Part shown: one piece after another, positions 18,530-25,940 of the stretch | Position numbering within the stretch: the stretch's first letter is position 1 | Layout: every line of letters begins with the position of its first letter | NCBI GenBank assembly: GCA_964612995.1 | Contig: CAZTGE010000051.1 | Coordinates: 1 to 25,953, forward strand | Direction of reading: 5' to 3' | DNA length: 25,953 nt | Source: SLQH01 sp964612995 | GTDB taxonomy: Bacteria; Planctomycetota; UBA11346 | The notes under the pieces: model-generated | What the model was told of the DNA's origin: nothing | Seen by the model: only the letters and a program-made list of their open reading frames with translations | The model's database searches: none | Made by a program: the position numbers and the translations under genes

Positions 18530-18987
18530 TTTCTAGGGGCTCTGCCCCTAGGACCCCGCGCCCTCGGTCGCGGCTCGCGTGGCTTCGCCCCGCGTGGGCA
18601 GCGGTCGCTTCGCTCCCATTGTTGCTGCCCACCGCCGCTTGGTCGGGCGGCTGCGTGGCGTTGGGGGGCGGCGGGGGCCGTCCGAGCGGGTCGTACGTTG
18701 GTTTGCGTTGATGGGTGTGCACTCGTCCGGCGTTGCCGGGCTTGCGGGGTTTGCTCGTCCGGAGTTTCTAGGGACTCTGCCCCTAGGACCCCGCGCCTTC
18801 GGTCGCGGCTCGCGTGGCTTCGCCCCGCGTGGGCAGCGGTCGCTTCGCTCCCATTGTTGCTGCCCACCGCCGCTTGGTCGGGCGGCTGCGTGGCGTTGGG
18901 GGGCGGCGGGGGCCGTCCGAGCGGGTCGTACGTTGGTTTGCGTTGATGGGTGTGCGCTCGTCCGGCTTTGCCGGGCTTGCGGGGTTT
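18528..18987. repeat. Two-copy 235-bp tandem repeat filling a convergent gap
   Basis: Copy 1 is 18528-18762 and copy 2 is 18763-18987. Over the 225 aligned bases I count only four substitutions. The array begins at the sigma gene's stop codon and ends at the stop codon of the PLD gene, so it fills the convergent space exactly. Each unit opens with a TAGGGGC-TCT-GCCCCTA hairpin (one mismatch in copy 2) and contains GTGGGCAGC / GCTGCCCAC arms (18594-18602 and 18624-18632 in copy 1) around a 21-base loop. A CTCGTCCGG 9-mer at 18722-18730 recurs at 18754-18762. The period is not a multiple of three, so open frames across it are not a repeated protein. Confidence 0.93.
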
Positions 18988-19601
18988 CAATGTTCGTCGA
19001 CAGGGAAGCCGGGGATCGACAGGAGGTGTTGTTCCAGCGCGTGGGCTACGGTGGGGTCGTGGCTGAGGGTGGAGGCTTCGCGGTTGCGGGTGAGGGCGTA
19101 GGCGGTCCAGTTGTGGCTGCCGACGATGGTGGTGTCGGTGTCGATGAGCAGGACCTTGAGGTGGGTGGTGCGATCGCGGCTGTCGATGGTGACGCGGATG
19201 CCGTGGTTGCGGAGCCAGGTGGCAGGCAGTTCGTGTTTGGGGTCGGGTTCGCCGGTGCGCCAGTCGTTGCCGGCGTCGAGGACCACGCGGACGTCGACGC
19301 CGCGTTCTGCGGCGGCGGCGAGACGATGGCAGAGGTCGGTGACCGGGTGTTGCGGGTCGTCGGGCTCGAGGCGCAGGACGTAGAGCGCAACCCAGATGCG
19401 GGTTTCGGCGGTGTCGATCAGGGCGGCGACGGTCGGCAGGTAGGCCTCGCCAGCATCGGCCGCGGTGAGCAGGAGGCGTGGTGGGCGCGGACGCCCTGGT
19501 GCGAGCAGGCCGAGCACGAGCAGGCCGGCGGCCAGCGTGCTGACCAACAGGATCCGGCGCAGCCAGATCGGAGTGGGGCGCAGCGGGGGTTGGAGGCGCA
19601 T
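18987..19601 (-). CDS. Membrane-anchored single-HKD phospholipase D-like protein
   Basis: Predicted 204-residue protein. Residues about 15-35 form a signal anchor (RRILLVSTLAAGLLVLGLLA), placing the rest outside the membrane. The PLD catalytic motif H147-x-K149-x4-D154 (HLKVLLID) is followed by GSHNWT (161-166), the usual order in the superfamily. One motif and this length resemble Nuc-type nucleases and small PLD proteins that dimerise to make one active site. It may cleave phosphodiester bonds of nucleic acid or lipid; the substrate is not deducible. It is last in an operon, four bases after the STAS gene. Its stop codon abuts the 235-bp repeat. Confidence 0.85.
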   Translation of the reverse strand: MRLQPPLRPTPIWLRRILLVSTLAAGLLVLGLLAPGRPRPPRLLLTAADAGEAYLPTVAALIDTAETRIWVALYVLRLEPDDPQHPVTDLCHRLAAAAERGVDVRVVLDAGNDWRTGEPDPKHELPATWLRNHGIRVTIDSRDRTTHLKVLLIDTDTTIVGSHNWTAYALTRNREASTLSHDPTVAHALEQHLLSIPGFPVDEH

Positions 19602-19605
19602 GGGC

Positions 19606-19953
19606 TCAGGCGAGATGGTCGAGCGCGTCGGCCTCGACTTCGAATACCGGGATCAGGCGGTTGATCCGGGTTGTGCCGAGGACGGTGGCCACGAACTGGT
19701 GGACGTTGATCAGGGCGAGGCGTCCGCCGGCCTCGAGCACCTTGCGCGCGCAGGCGATCAGCAGGGCGAGGGCGTGGGAGTTGACGAACATGATCCCGCG
19801 CAGGTCCACCAGCCAACGATCGTCGGGCGCGGCGCTGACAACCTCGACCAGTTCGTCGAACAGCGCCTCCACGGCTTCGATGTCATCTCCACCGGCGACC
19901 GCGCGCAGGCGTCGGTGTCCGGGCGCTTCCTGTTCAACCCACATGCCGCCCAT
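19606..19953 (-). CDS. STAS-domain protein (anti-sigma-factor-antagonist-like)
   Basis: Predicted 115-residue protein that is essentially one STAS domain. WLVDLRGIMFVNSHALALLIACARKVLEAGGRLALINV matches the SpoIIAA/RsbV core, with S59 at the usual phosphorylation site. Such proteins bind anti-sigma kinases or act in stressosome-like or transport-linked switches. No partner kinase or phosphatase is in the window. Its start overlaps the end of the GT9 gene by 20 bases, and the PLD gene begins four bases after its stop, so it is translated within that operon. Its role beside a glycosyltransferase and a PLD protein is unexplained. Confidence 0.85.
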   Translation of the reverse strand: MGGMWVEQEAPGHRRLRAVAGGDDIEAVEALFDELVEVVSAAPDDRWLVDLRGIMFVNSHALALLIACARKVLEAGGRLALINVHQFVATVLGTTRINRLIPVFEVEADALDHLA

Positions 19954-20992
19954 GCTGTGCAGAGCGCGACGGCAGACAATGCGTCACCGCTCCATGGCGG
20001 GCCACGCTCTGCGCGGCCTCCAGAACCACCGCGGGACTGATCGCGCCCATGTCGACCCGGGTGACATCGCGGCGTTCCCAGGACGCGCCGGGGGCCTGGA
20101 GCACGCGATGGCTGAGCCCGCGGGGGCCATTGCGGCTGCCGGGAACCGGGCCGAACAGGCCGACGGTGGGGGTGCCCAGGGCCAGCGCGAGGTGCAGCGG
20201 ACCGGTGTCGCCCGAGACCACCACCGCGCTGGCTGCGAGCAGCGCGCCCAGTTCGCCGATGCTGGTCGCCGGCGCGAGTATCGCGCCGGTGTCGGCTGCG
20301 ACCTCCTCGGCGGTCGCGCGCTCGGACGGCGAGCCCCAGGCGAGGACCAGGGGGGTGCCGGCCGCAGTGCAGGCGGAGGCGAAGGCGCGCTGGTGCGCGT
20401 GTGGCCAGACCTTGGTCGGCCAGCCGGCGCCGACGTTGAGCGTCCACGGGCGCACCAGGTCGTGGCTGGTCAGCCAGGCGTTGATACGTGCGCGTTCCTC
20501 GCCCCAGGCGGGCAGGGGGAAGCGCCAGCCGCCGCGGGCGACGGTGCCGAGGGCGAGGGCGAGGGCGCGTTGCTGGTCGATCACGTGGCTGGCCAGCGCC
20601 GGGCTACGGTGTCTGGTCGCGAGCCAGCTGAGTTCGCGTGCGCGCCCCGCCTGGTGACCGACCCGGCGCGGCGCGGCGCTGGCCAGCAGCAGCGCGGCGC
20701 TCTTCGCCAGCCCCTGGGCATCGATCGCGGCCTGGTAGCCGGCGTTGCGCAGCTCGCGGCGCAGCTGGCGCAGGTCGCGGCGGCGCTGCGCCAGGGGGCT
20801 GGCGTCGCGACGCCAGCGGCCGCGCGGTAGCAGATGCAGGCGGTCGATTACCGGGTTGTCCCGCAACAGTGCGGCCCAGCGATCTTCGCATACCCAGCCG
20901 ACGTGGTGCCCGGCAGCGTGCAGGTCGGCGGCCAGGGGCAGGGTGTGGACGATATCGCCGAAGGCGCCGAGGCGCACGAGCAGGACCCGCAT
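19934..20992 (-). CDS. GT9 heptosyltransferase-family glycosyltransferase
   Basis: Predicted 352-residue ADP-heptose:LPS heptosyltransferase-family protein. The N-terminal MRVLLVRLGAFGDIVHTLPLAADL is the typical Rossmann start. Donor-domain blocks are NVGAGWPTKVWP and VVSGDTGPLHLALALGTPTVGLFGP. It would transfer a sugar from a nucleotide donor to the inner core of lipopolysaccharide or another glycolipid at the inner membrane. The ATG at 20992 is where family similarity begins; the frame remains open to 21136 but that part is leader. No Shine-Dalgarno is seen. It is the first gene of GT9-STAS-PLD. No other LPS-core gene is nearby. Confidence 0.88.
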   Translation of the reverse strand: MRVLLVRLGAFGDIVHTLPLAADLHAAGHHVGWVCEDRWAALLRDNPVIDRLHLLPRGRWRRDASPLAQRRRDLRQLRRELRNAGYQAAIDAQGLAKSAALLLASAAPRRVGHQAGRARELSWLATRHRSPALASHVIDQQRALALALGTVARGGWRFPLPAWGEERARINAWLTSHDLVRPWTLNVGAGWPTKVWPHAHQRAFASACTAAGTPLVLAWGSPSERATAEEVAADTGAILAPATSIGELGALLAASAVVVSGDTGPLHLALALGTPTVGLFGPVPGSRNGPRGLSHRVLQAPGASWERRDVTRVDMGAISPAVVLEAAQSVARHGAVTHCLPSRSAQHGRHVG

Positions 20993-20998
20993 CCGCGC

Positions 20999-21026
20999 AG
21001 TGTGGGTTGGCCCTGCGCAGCGACAA
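20999..21026 (-). promoter_or_regulatory. Candidate promoter of the GT9-STAS-PLD operon
   Basis: On the minus strand, TTGTCG (21021-21026) and CACACT (20999-21004) are 16 bases apart. The ATG at 20992 follows six bases after the second hexamer. The fit to consensus is moderate, but the position matches the other SD-less genes in the window. Confidence 0.25.
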
Positions 21027-21633
21027 CTGACCTTCCCATCGAAGCCCCCGGCCCGGTGGGCAGGGCGACTCAAAGCTCGCCCCGGGAGCGCCGATCCCCA
21101 GGTCGGCATGCCTTGCGTCGCCTCCGCCTGCGTCAAACCACCCGGCTCTCTTCGGCGCTTGGGTCATAGTGACACAGGTGGAGGCGAGGCATGGCCCTCA
21201 TTTGCGAGCTTTGAGTCGCCCTGGCCCGGTGGGCCGGCTGCGAAGAGCCAGGAACCCGGTCGCCCCGGCCCTTCGTCGCAATGACACGGGCTGGGCCACC
21301 AACGTGTCGAATGGGTGTGATAGCGCGAGGAGTTCCGGGGAAGGAGCTCTGCCCCTTTGGATTCCCGGGTCGGCCCGCCTTGCGCTCCTCGCGCTCCTCC
21401 GTCGCGGCCCGCGGAAAACCACCGCTCGGTCGGACGGTCGCTGCGCTGCGACCTGAGTCTATAAGCAGGCTCCTGAGGCCCTCGCGACTTGGGGCCAGCC
21501 CACGACGTGGCCCGACGTCCCGGTTTCGAACGCCCTGGAGGTGGGGCCGCGCGCAGGGAAGGAGCGTACAGCGATGTAGCGACTTCACGGCCTGCGCCTT
21601 GCCCCTCCTCCAGTCCTCGCCTAGCCTCATGGC
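21027..21633. other. Repeat-rich noncoding region
   Basis: This stretch separates the GT9 and HTH-receiver genes and holds no gene I can support. It contains dispersed repeat copy B and a segment near 21240-21290 reading, on the minus strand, GTCATTGCGACGAAG, which is reminiscent of GTCATTGCGA-type intergenic repeats found in many genomes. A GCTCTGCCCCT block near 21350 resembles the opening of the 235-bp repeat. Open frames across it on both strands are Arg/Pro/Ser-rich and show no domain. Confidence 0.6.
21158..21223. repeat. Dispersed repeat, copy B
   Basis: Nearly identical to bases 1-65, with A for G at two positions and one extra base. On the minus strand it carries a closed 22-codon frame (21201-21133, MRAMPRLHL...). 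Copy A shares its beginning, with one Arg/Cys difference. There is no Shine-Dalgarno before it, so translation is doubtful. The copy sits upstream of the GT9 operon. Confidence 0.8.
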
Positions 21634-21662
21634 TTGAAGCGGTGGCGCTTGCGCAACATTCT
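21634..21662 (+). promoter_or_regulatory. Candidate promoter of the HTH-receiver gene
   Basis: TTGAAG (21634-21639), a 17-base spacer and CATTCT (21657-21662) precede the ATG at 21680. This leaves a short leader that includes the GAGGGG ribosome-binding site at 21668-21673. The same TTGAAG with a 17-base spacer occurs before the radical SAM gene at 8344. Confidence 0.35.
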
Positions 21663-21679
21663 GCGCATGAGGGGTTTCT

Positions 21680-22297
21680 ATGGCTGAGGAACACCTGAGT
21701 CTGGGTCGCATTGCCAAGATGTGCAATGTCAGCCGGACCACCGTCTATCGATGGATCATCAACGGCCATCTCAAGGCCTATTCGCTGCCCAGCGGCCACT
21801 TCCGGGTCAAGCCCGACGACCTGTGTCATTTCTGCCGCTCGTTCGGCATTCCCAGCCCCGAGGATCTCGAGAACCGCCAGCCCAGCGAGCAGGGCGAACG
21901 ACCCTTCACCGTGCTCATCGCCGACGACCACCCAGATATGATCCTGGTCCTGCGCAAGGTGGTCGAACGCTTCCTGCCCAACGCGGTGGTCCATGAGGCG
22001 GTCAACGGGGTGGACACCTGCATCAGCGTGGGCACACTCAAGCCCGACCTGCTCCTGCTGGACATCATGATGCCCGGCATGGACGGGTTCGCGGTCCTGC
22101 AGGAATTGCTGCGCCGCCCGGAGCTCAACGACAGCCGGGTGGTGGTGGTGTCCGCCTATGAGCCGTTCGAGCGCGTTGAAGAGCTCGGCCGGCTCAACCC
22201 CCAGGTGGTCTCCTGCGTGCAGAAGCCGATCAGCGTCGAGCGGTTCGGCTCCCAGCTCCAGGCTTGTGTGCGCGACAAGATCGCTGGTCCGCACTGA
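21680..22297 (+). CDS. Excisionase-type HTH fused to a receiver domain
   Basis: Predicted 205-residue regulator with inverted order. Residues 5-50 are an AlpA/excisionase (MerR-like) DNA-binding domain (LSLGRIAKMCNVSRTTVYRWIINGHLKAY, then SGHFRV). Residues about 75-200 are a CheY-type receiver with acidic pocket D82/D83, phospho-acceptor D128 (LLLLDIMMPGMDG) and K182 (CVQKPIS). Most response regulators put the receiver first. Phosphorylation would presumably alter DNA binding or dimerisation. No histidine kinase is encoded in the window, so it may be an orphan. GAGGGG precedes the ATG. It is followed by pcnB after about 110 bases on the same strand. Confidence 0.88.
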   Translation: MAEEHLSLGRIAKMCNVSRTTVYRWIINGHLKAYSLPSGHFRVKPDDLCHFCRSFGIPSPEDLENRQPSEQGERPFTVLIADDHPDMILVLRKVVERFLPNAVVHEAVNGVDTCISVGTLKPDLLLLDIMMPGMDGFAVLQELLRRPELNDSRVVVVSAYEPFERVEELGRLNPQVVSCVQKPISVERFGSQLQACVRDKIAGPH

Positions 22298-22408
22298 GTC
22301 CGTTCGCCGGGGTCAGGTCCGTTTGACAACGTATCACCTTCCAGCCCGCACGTGCTACCGTGCGAGCCCGCGGGGGCGGGCCGCAGCGAGCACGTCGCCG
22401 ACGAGCCC

Positions 22409-23731
22409 ATGGAACCGACCCTCATAGCCCGCCCCGACCACTGCATCAGCCGCAACGACATCGACCCTGATGTGTTGCGCATCCTTTACCGGCTCAAGCG
22501 CAACGATTTCGAGGCCTATCTCGTCGGCGGCGCGATCCGCGACCTGTTGCGCGGACAGCACCCCAAGGATTTCGATGTGGCGACCAATGCCACGCCGAAC
22601 GAGTTGCGTCAGCTGTTCCGCAACAGTCGCATCATCGGGCGGCGGTTCCGCCTGGTCCACGTCTTCTACGGCGACAAGAACATCGAGGTCGCCACCTTGC
22701 GCTCGGCCGCCGAGCCGAGCGAGAGCGACGGGCTCTACGTCGAGAACGACAATGAGTGGGGCGATGTCGAGAGCGATGCCTTGCGGCGCGATTTCACCAT
22801 CAACCAGATCTACTATGACGTCCGTGATTTCTCGCTGATCGATCACGCCGGCGGAATCGCCGACATCGAACAGAGACTGATCCGTTCGCTCGGCGATCCG
22901 ATGGTGCGGATGCAGGAGGATCCGGTGCGGATGTTGCGCGCGATCAAGTTCGCTGCCCGCTTCGGGTACACCATCGACTCCGATACAGATCATGCGATCA
23001 GGGTGCTGCCCGATGAGATCATCAAAGCCAGCCGCTTCCGCGTCACCGAAGAGATCTTCCGCATCCTGACCCAGGCCAATCGCGATCGTGGGCTCGAGCT
23101 GCTGCACGACTACGGGTTCCTGCGCATCCTCTATCCGACCTGGGTCGAGGCCGTTGGCGAGGATGGCTACGATCAGGTGCATGATTTTTTCATTCTGGTC
23201 GAGCGCGAGGCGCGCGAGGGGCGCTATCTGCCCCTGGAGGTGATCGCGGCCGGCCTGTTCCTGCCGCTGCTGGGCACCGTCGATCCGCACAAGGACTACT
23301 TCAACGATCGCTACGCGGAATTGGCGGCCGAGGTGCGGCAGCTCGGCGATGAGATGGATCTACCCAAGCGATTGATGGCCGCGGTGGTGGCCTTGTTGCG
23401 TGGTCAGCTCTACATGCTGTTCTTCGCCCACCGCCGCAACAGCGTCAAGCGCTTCGTCCACCGCCAGGAATTCGATTACGTCTGGCGACTGAACGATCTC
23501 GCCTTCGGCCATCTCAAGCCACTGCACTCCTTGCAGGAGGTCTGGCTGCACGCGCGCGAGTCGCTCGGTCATGCGATCGGTGGTTGGGTCGACAGCCCAG
23601 ACCGCCGCGATGTGTTCAGTTTCCGCGGTCAGCGCGGTGGCGGGCGGCGCAAAGACGGGGATTCTGCGTCGGTGGTGATCGACGACCGGCCGGCGGCCGG
23701 CCCGCGCCGTCGGCGTCGGCGCCGGTACTGA
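22409..23731 (+). CDS. pcnB: Poly(A) polymerase I
   Basis: Predicted 440-residue class II nucleotidyltransferase that adds 3' A tails to RNA and so marks it for decay. YLVGGAIRDLLRGQHPKDFDVATNA (38-62) has the GG-x3-D motif and metal ligands D54 and D56. GRRFRLVHVFYG (78-89) is the feature that separates poly(A) polymerase from CCA-adding enzymes. RRDFTINQIYYD (126-137) and DPVRMLRAIKFAARF follow. The tail ends in an Arg-rich cluster (PRRRRRRRY), as seen in many PcnB proteins. The helical body (KASRFRVTEEIFRILTQ) differs from the enterobacterial form. The start could instead be GTG 22352, 19 codons upstream; neither has a clear Shine-Dalgarno. A consensus TTGACA lies at 22323-22328, but without a fitting -10. 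Confidence 0.9.
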   Translation: MEPTLIARPDHCISRNDIDPDVLRILYRLKRNDFEAYLVGGAIRDLLRGQHPKDFDVATNATPNELRQLFRNSRIIGRRFRLVHVFYGDKNIEVATLRSAAEPSESDGLYVENDNEWGDVESDALRRDFTINQIYYDVRDFSLIDHAGGIADIEQRLIRSLGDPMVRMQEDPVRMLRAIKFAARFGYTIDSDTDHAIRVLPDEIIKASRFRVTEEIFRILTQANRDRGLELLHDYGFLRILYPTWVEAVGEDGYDQVHDFFILVEREAREGRYLPLEVIAAGLFLPLLGTVDPHKDYFNDRYAELAAEVRQLGDEMDLPKRLMAAVVALLRGQLYMLFFAHRRNSVKRFVHRQEFDYVWRLNDLAFGHLKPLHSLQEVWLHARESLGHAIGGWVDSPDRRDVFSFRGQRGGGRRKDGDSASVVIDDRPAAGPRRRRRRRY

Positions 23732-23733
23732 GT

Positions 23734-23765
23734 CGATCCGCTCAGCACCATCAGGCAGCGGATCG
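23734..23765 (+). terminator. Probable terminator after pcnB
   Basis: A 9-bp perfect stem, CGATCCGCT (23734-23742) with AGCGGATCG (23757-23765), encloses a 14-base loop. It begins three bases after the pcnB stop and is followed by a short T-containing stretch (GTTGT). Confidence 0.5.
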
Positions 23766-23926
23766 GTTGTAACCCTGGTGAACGAGCCCGCTCGAGGCGC
23801 TAAGACCCGCCATCGACGAGCCCGAGGCGCCGGTCGAACGGCCTGCGGAGGTGCTGCGAGCGTCTCGTGGTCGCTGCTCCGGTTCGTCTCCACCCGCGGG
23901 GCTCCCGCTCAATCAAGGAGAACTAC

Positions 23927-24130
23927 ATGCGTTCCATTCTCGCCAGACTCGCGACCATCCCTCTCGCCGTGCTCGTGACCGTGTTCATGTTTGGTTGCGG
24001 CGAAGAGACCGAAGATACGATGGAGGATACCGGCGAAGCCGTCGAGGAAGGCGCCGAGAACACCGGCGAAGCCGTCGAGGAAGGCGCCGAAGAGGCCGAA
24101 GAGGGCATGGAGGAGATGACCGACGAGTAG
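23927..24130 (+). CDS. Small acidic-repeat lipoprotein
   Basis: Predicted 67-residue protein. Residues 1-22 form a signal sequence (MRSILARLATIPLAVLVTVFMFGC) with a lipobox-like MFGC; the Met at -3 is atypical. The mature part is almost entirely acidic and contains a 12-residue direct repeat, DTGEAVEEGAEN/NTGEAVEEGAEE, then EEAEEGMEEMTDE. It is predicted to be amphipathic helix or disordered. Similar tiny acidic repeat lipoproteins are widespread but uncharacterised to my knowledge; a membrane-surface or stress role is a guess. The start is well set by AAGGAG (23915-23920). The gene is monocistronic, followed by its own strong hairpin. Confidence 0.82.
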   Translation: MRSILARLATIPLAVLVTVFMFGCGEETEDTMEDTGEAVEEGAENTGEAVEEGAEEAEEGMEEMTDE

Positions 24131-24144
24131 GTCGTCTTTGCGGC

Positions 24145-24176
24145 GACCGTCGCCGGAGCGAGCTCCGGCGACGGTC
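24145..24176 (+). terminator. Strong hairpin terminator after the lipoprotein gene
   Basis: Arms 24145-24159 (GACCGTCGCCGGAGC) and 24162-24176 are perfectly complementary over 15 bases around GA, starting 15 bases after the stop. No T-tract follows. The rest of the gap to 24371 shows nothing I can support. Confidence 0.7.
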
Positions 24177-24371
24177 CAGGCCTCCTGGTCCGCTTCTTGC
24201 ACATGAATCCTTCCACCACGATCGCCGGCCGTTTCCGGCTTGCCGCCCACGACGGGGCTCAGTGCCGCTGCGATCCGGCATCGGTCGCGACACGGCTGGC
24301 GACACTGTTTGTATGTGGGGCCATCGGCAGACGCCTCGCCACGCGGTCCGCGATCATGATTGCAGACCGCG

Positions 24372-25553
24372 ATGCCTAGCGAGCACACCCGAAGCCACAC
24401 CCCTCTCGGCCGACAGCTGTCCCTGCAGGTCACGCTGCTGATCCTGGCCGTTGCTACGGTCCTGGTGCTGGCGAGTTCGTTGTTCATCCCGCTGGTGCTC
24501 GCGGTGGTGCTCACCTTCCTCCTGCGTCCGATCCAACGCCGTCTGCCGTTGCCCGAGCCGGTGAGCGCATTGGTGCTGACGCTCGTGATGGCCGCGGTGA
24601 CCACCCTGGCCGCGGCCGCATTGCTCGAGCCAGCGATGAGCTGGCTCGAGCGTCTGCCGTTGGCGCTCGAGCAGTTGCAACAGATCGACTCGAACTTCGA
24701 GCGTTCGGTGGCGCGGGTGACCGAAGCCACGGCGAGCATGGAACGTCTGGCGGAGGTCGACAGCGGCGTCGCCATTCCCGTACGGATCCAGCGGACCGGT
24801 CTGGACGAGCGCCTGTTTACCGAGACGGGTAGCACGATGGTCATGCTGGTGACCATGGTGCTGCTGTTGTTCTTCCTGCTCGCCTACGGCGAGTTCATGG
24901 TGCTCAACAGCGCTCGAGCCATGGGCCGCCGGCGGCGCATCCGTTTTCTCACCATCCTGCGGCATCTCGAGCGCGACTACTCGACCTATCTCTTCACCAT
25001 CACCTTGATCAACGCTGGCCTCGGTTTGAGCCAGGGTCTGGTGATGCTGGCGCTGGGCATGCCCGACCCCTGGCTCTGGGGAGCGCTCGGCTTCCTGTTC
25101 AATTACATCCCCTTCCTGGGAGCGATGGTCGGAACCGCGCTGGTGGCCCTTGCCGCCGCGAGCACGATGCCGGATTCGGCCGTGCTCTGGCTGGCCCCGT
25201 TGGGGTTCTACCTGCTCAGCGCGATCGAAGGCTATTTCATCACCCCGATGTTGTTGGGGCGCCGCTTCCGACTCAACCCGCTGGCCCTGTTGGTGGGCCT
25301 GCTGGTCTGGGGCTGGATGTGGGGTATCGCCGGCACCTTGCTCGCTGTGCCGATCCTGGTGGCATTGAAGGTGGTCAGCCGCCGGATCAGCAGCCTGCGG
25401 GTGATTTCGCACGCGATGGATGGCCCCGGTCGCGACTGCTCGGGCAAGGCGGTCAACACCCCGGACGGCCTGCGGTACTTCGGCAGGGGTCTACTGGTCG
25501 TCGATCGCAGAGCGCCGCGGCGACGGGTGCCGGCAGAGGAAGGTGACGCCTAG
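24372..25553 (+). CDS. AI-2E/PerM family membrane transporter
   Basis: Predicted 393-residue polytopic inner-membrane protein of the AI-2E (formerly UPF0118) family. Two N-terminal membrane helices (about 18-55) and a third (about 62-85) are followed by a soluble loop of about 75 residues. The conserved C-terminal helices contain family blocks such as GLSQGLVMLALGMPDPWLWGALGFLFNYIPFLGAMVG and IEGYFITPMLLGRRFRLNPLALLVGLLVWGWMWGIAGTLLAVPILVALKVV. Members include TqsA (implicated in AI-2 export) and sodium/proton antiporters, so the substrate is uncertain. The tail of about 45 residues is hydrophilic and Arg-rich. ATG 24372 is preferred over TTG 24360; no strong Shine-Dalgarno is visible. It is the last gene before a palindrome-rich region. 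Confidence 0.88.
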   Translation: MPSEHTRSHTPLGRQLSLQVTLLILAVATVLVLASSLFIPLVLAVVLTFLLRPIQRRLPLPEPVSALVLTLVMAAVTTLAAAALLEPAMSWLERLPLALEQLQQIDSNFERSVARVTEATASMERLAEVDSGVAIPVRIQRTGLDERLFTETGSTMVMLVTMVLLLFFLLAYGEFMVLNSARAMGRRRRIRFLTILRHLERDYSTYLFTITLINAGLGLSQGLVMLALGMPDPWLWGALGFLFNYIPFLGAMVGTALVALAAASTMPDSAVLWLAPLGFYLLSAIEGYFITPMLLGRRFRLNPLALLVGLLVWGWMWGIAGTLLAVPILVALKVVSRRISSLRVISHAMDGPGRDCSGKAVNTPDGLRYFGRGLLVVDRRAPRRRVPAEEGDA

Positions 25554-25579
25554 CCCGGATCCCGGATGAGAAATCTGCT

Positions 25580-25702
25580 GCAAAGCCGTATCGCGCCGCC
25601 ATTACAGGACTTCGCTCGGTCGGCGGATCCTCACGTAGCGCTGCTACGCTCCGGTTCGCCTCGGTCGCGCTGCCCTGTATTGACAGCACGCTACGACTTT
25701 TC
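25580..25702. repeat. 123-bp imperfect palindromic element
   Basis: Arms 25580-25608 and 25674-25702 are inverted repeats matching at 22 of 29 positions by my count, including a perfect TACAGG/CCTGTA inner end. The centre carries a perfect CGTAGC-GCT-GCTACG hairpin (25634-25648). It encodes nothing and resembles a miniature inverted-repeat or REP/BIME-like element. It begins 27 bases after the transporter stop and could also stop transcription. Confidence 0.6.
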
Positions 25703-25718
25703 GCGACGGTAACCACTC

Positions 25719-25940
25719 AGGGGCTTCGCCCCTACGGTCCTCACTGCGTGAGGACCTACCCCTCTGGCTTTGTCGTGGTTCGCCTGAATCTGCAGGCAGA
25801 TTCAGGCGTGGGCGGATAGGCTGCGCCGAAACGTATCCGCCCTCCGGCGGAACTTGCTCCTCGGCCTGACGGCCTGCGGGGCTGCGCTTGCGCTCTACGG
25901 CCGCTGGCCCCACTGGGGCCAGCTATCGCCTGCGGCGATA
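25719..25940. repeat. Array of short perfect hairpins
   Basis: Successive perfect inverted repeats follow each other: AGGGGC-TTC-GCCCCT (25719-25733), a 9-bp stem with loop TGC (25736-25756), a 13-bp stem with loop AG (25781-25808), a 9-bp stem GGGCGGATA/TATCCGCCC with a 15-base loop (25810-25842), a 9-bp stem with loop ACT (25903-25923) and a 7-bp stem with loop TGC (25924-25940). No credible gene covers it and the window ends inside or next to it. Confidence 0.75.

Noticed and set aside
18526..18990. Open frames on both strands through the 235-bp tandem repeat
   Set aside because: The 235-base period shifts frame between copies and the products are Pro/Arg/Ala-rich. The repeat is better read as noncoding.
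21133..21741. Minus-strand frames of roughly 200-380 codons in the 21.0-21.7 kb gap
   Set aside because: They run through dispersed repeats and into the antisense of the HTH-receiver gene, with no domain or ribosome-binding site.
22323..22345. Consensus TTGACA before pcnB as a promoter
   Set aside because: No acceptable -10 hexamer occurs 16-18 bases downstream. The next TANNNT, TACCGT at 22356, is 27 bases away.
25719..25940. Integron attC sites or a CRISPR array in the hairpin region
   Set aside because: There is no equal-length direct repeat with spacers and no attC core motif pair. The hairpins differ from each other in sequence and length.
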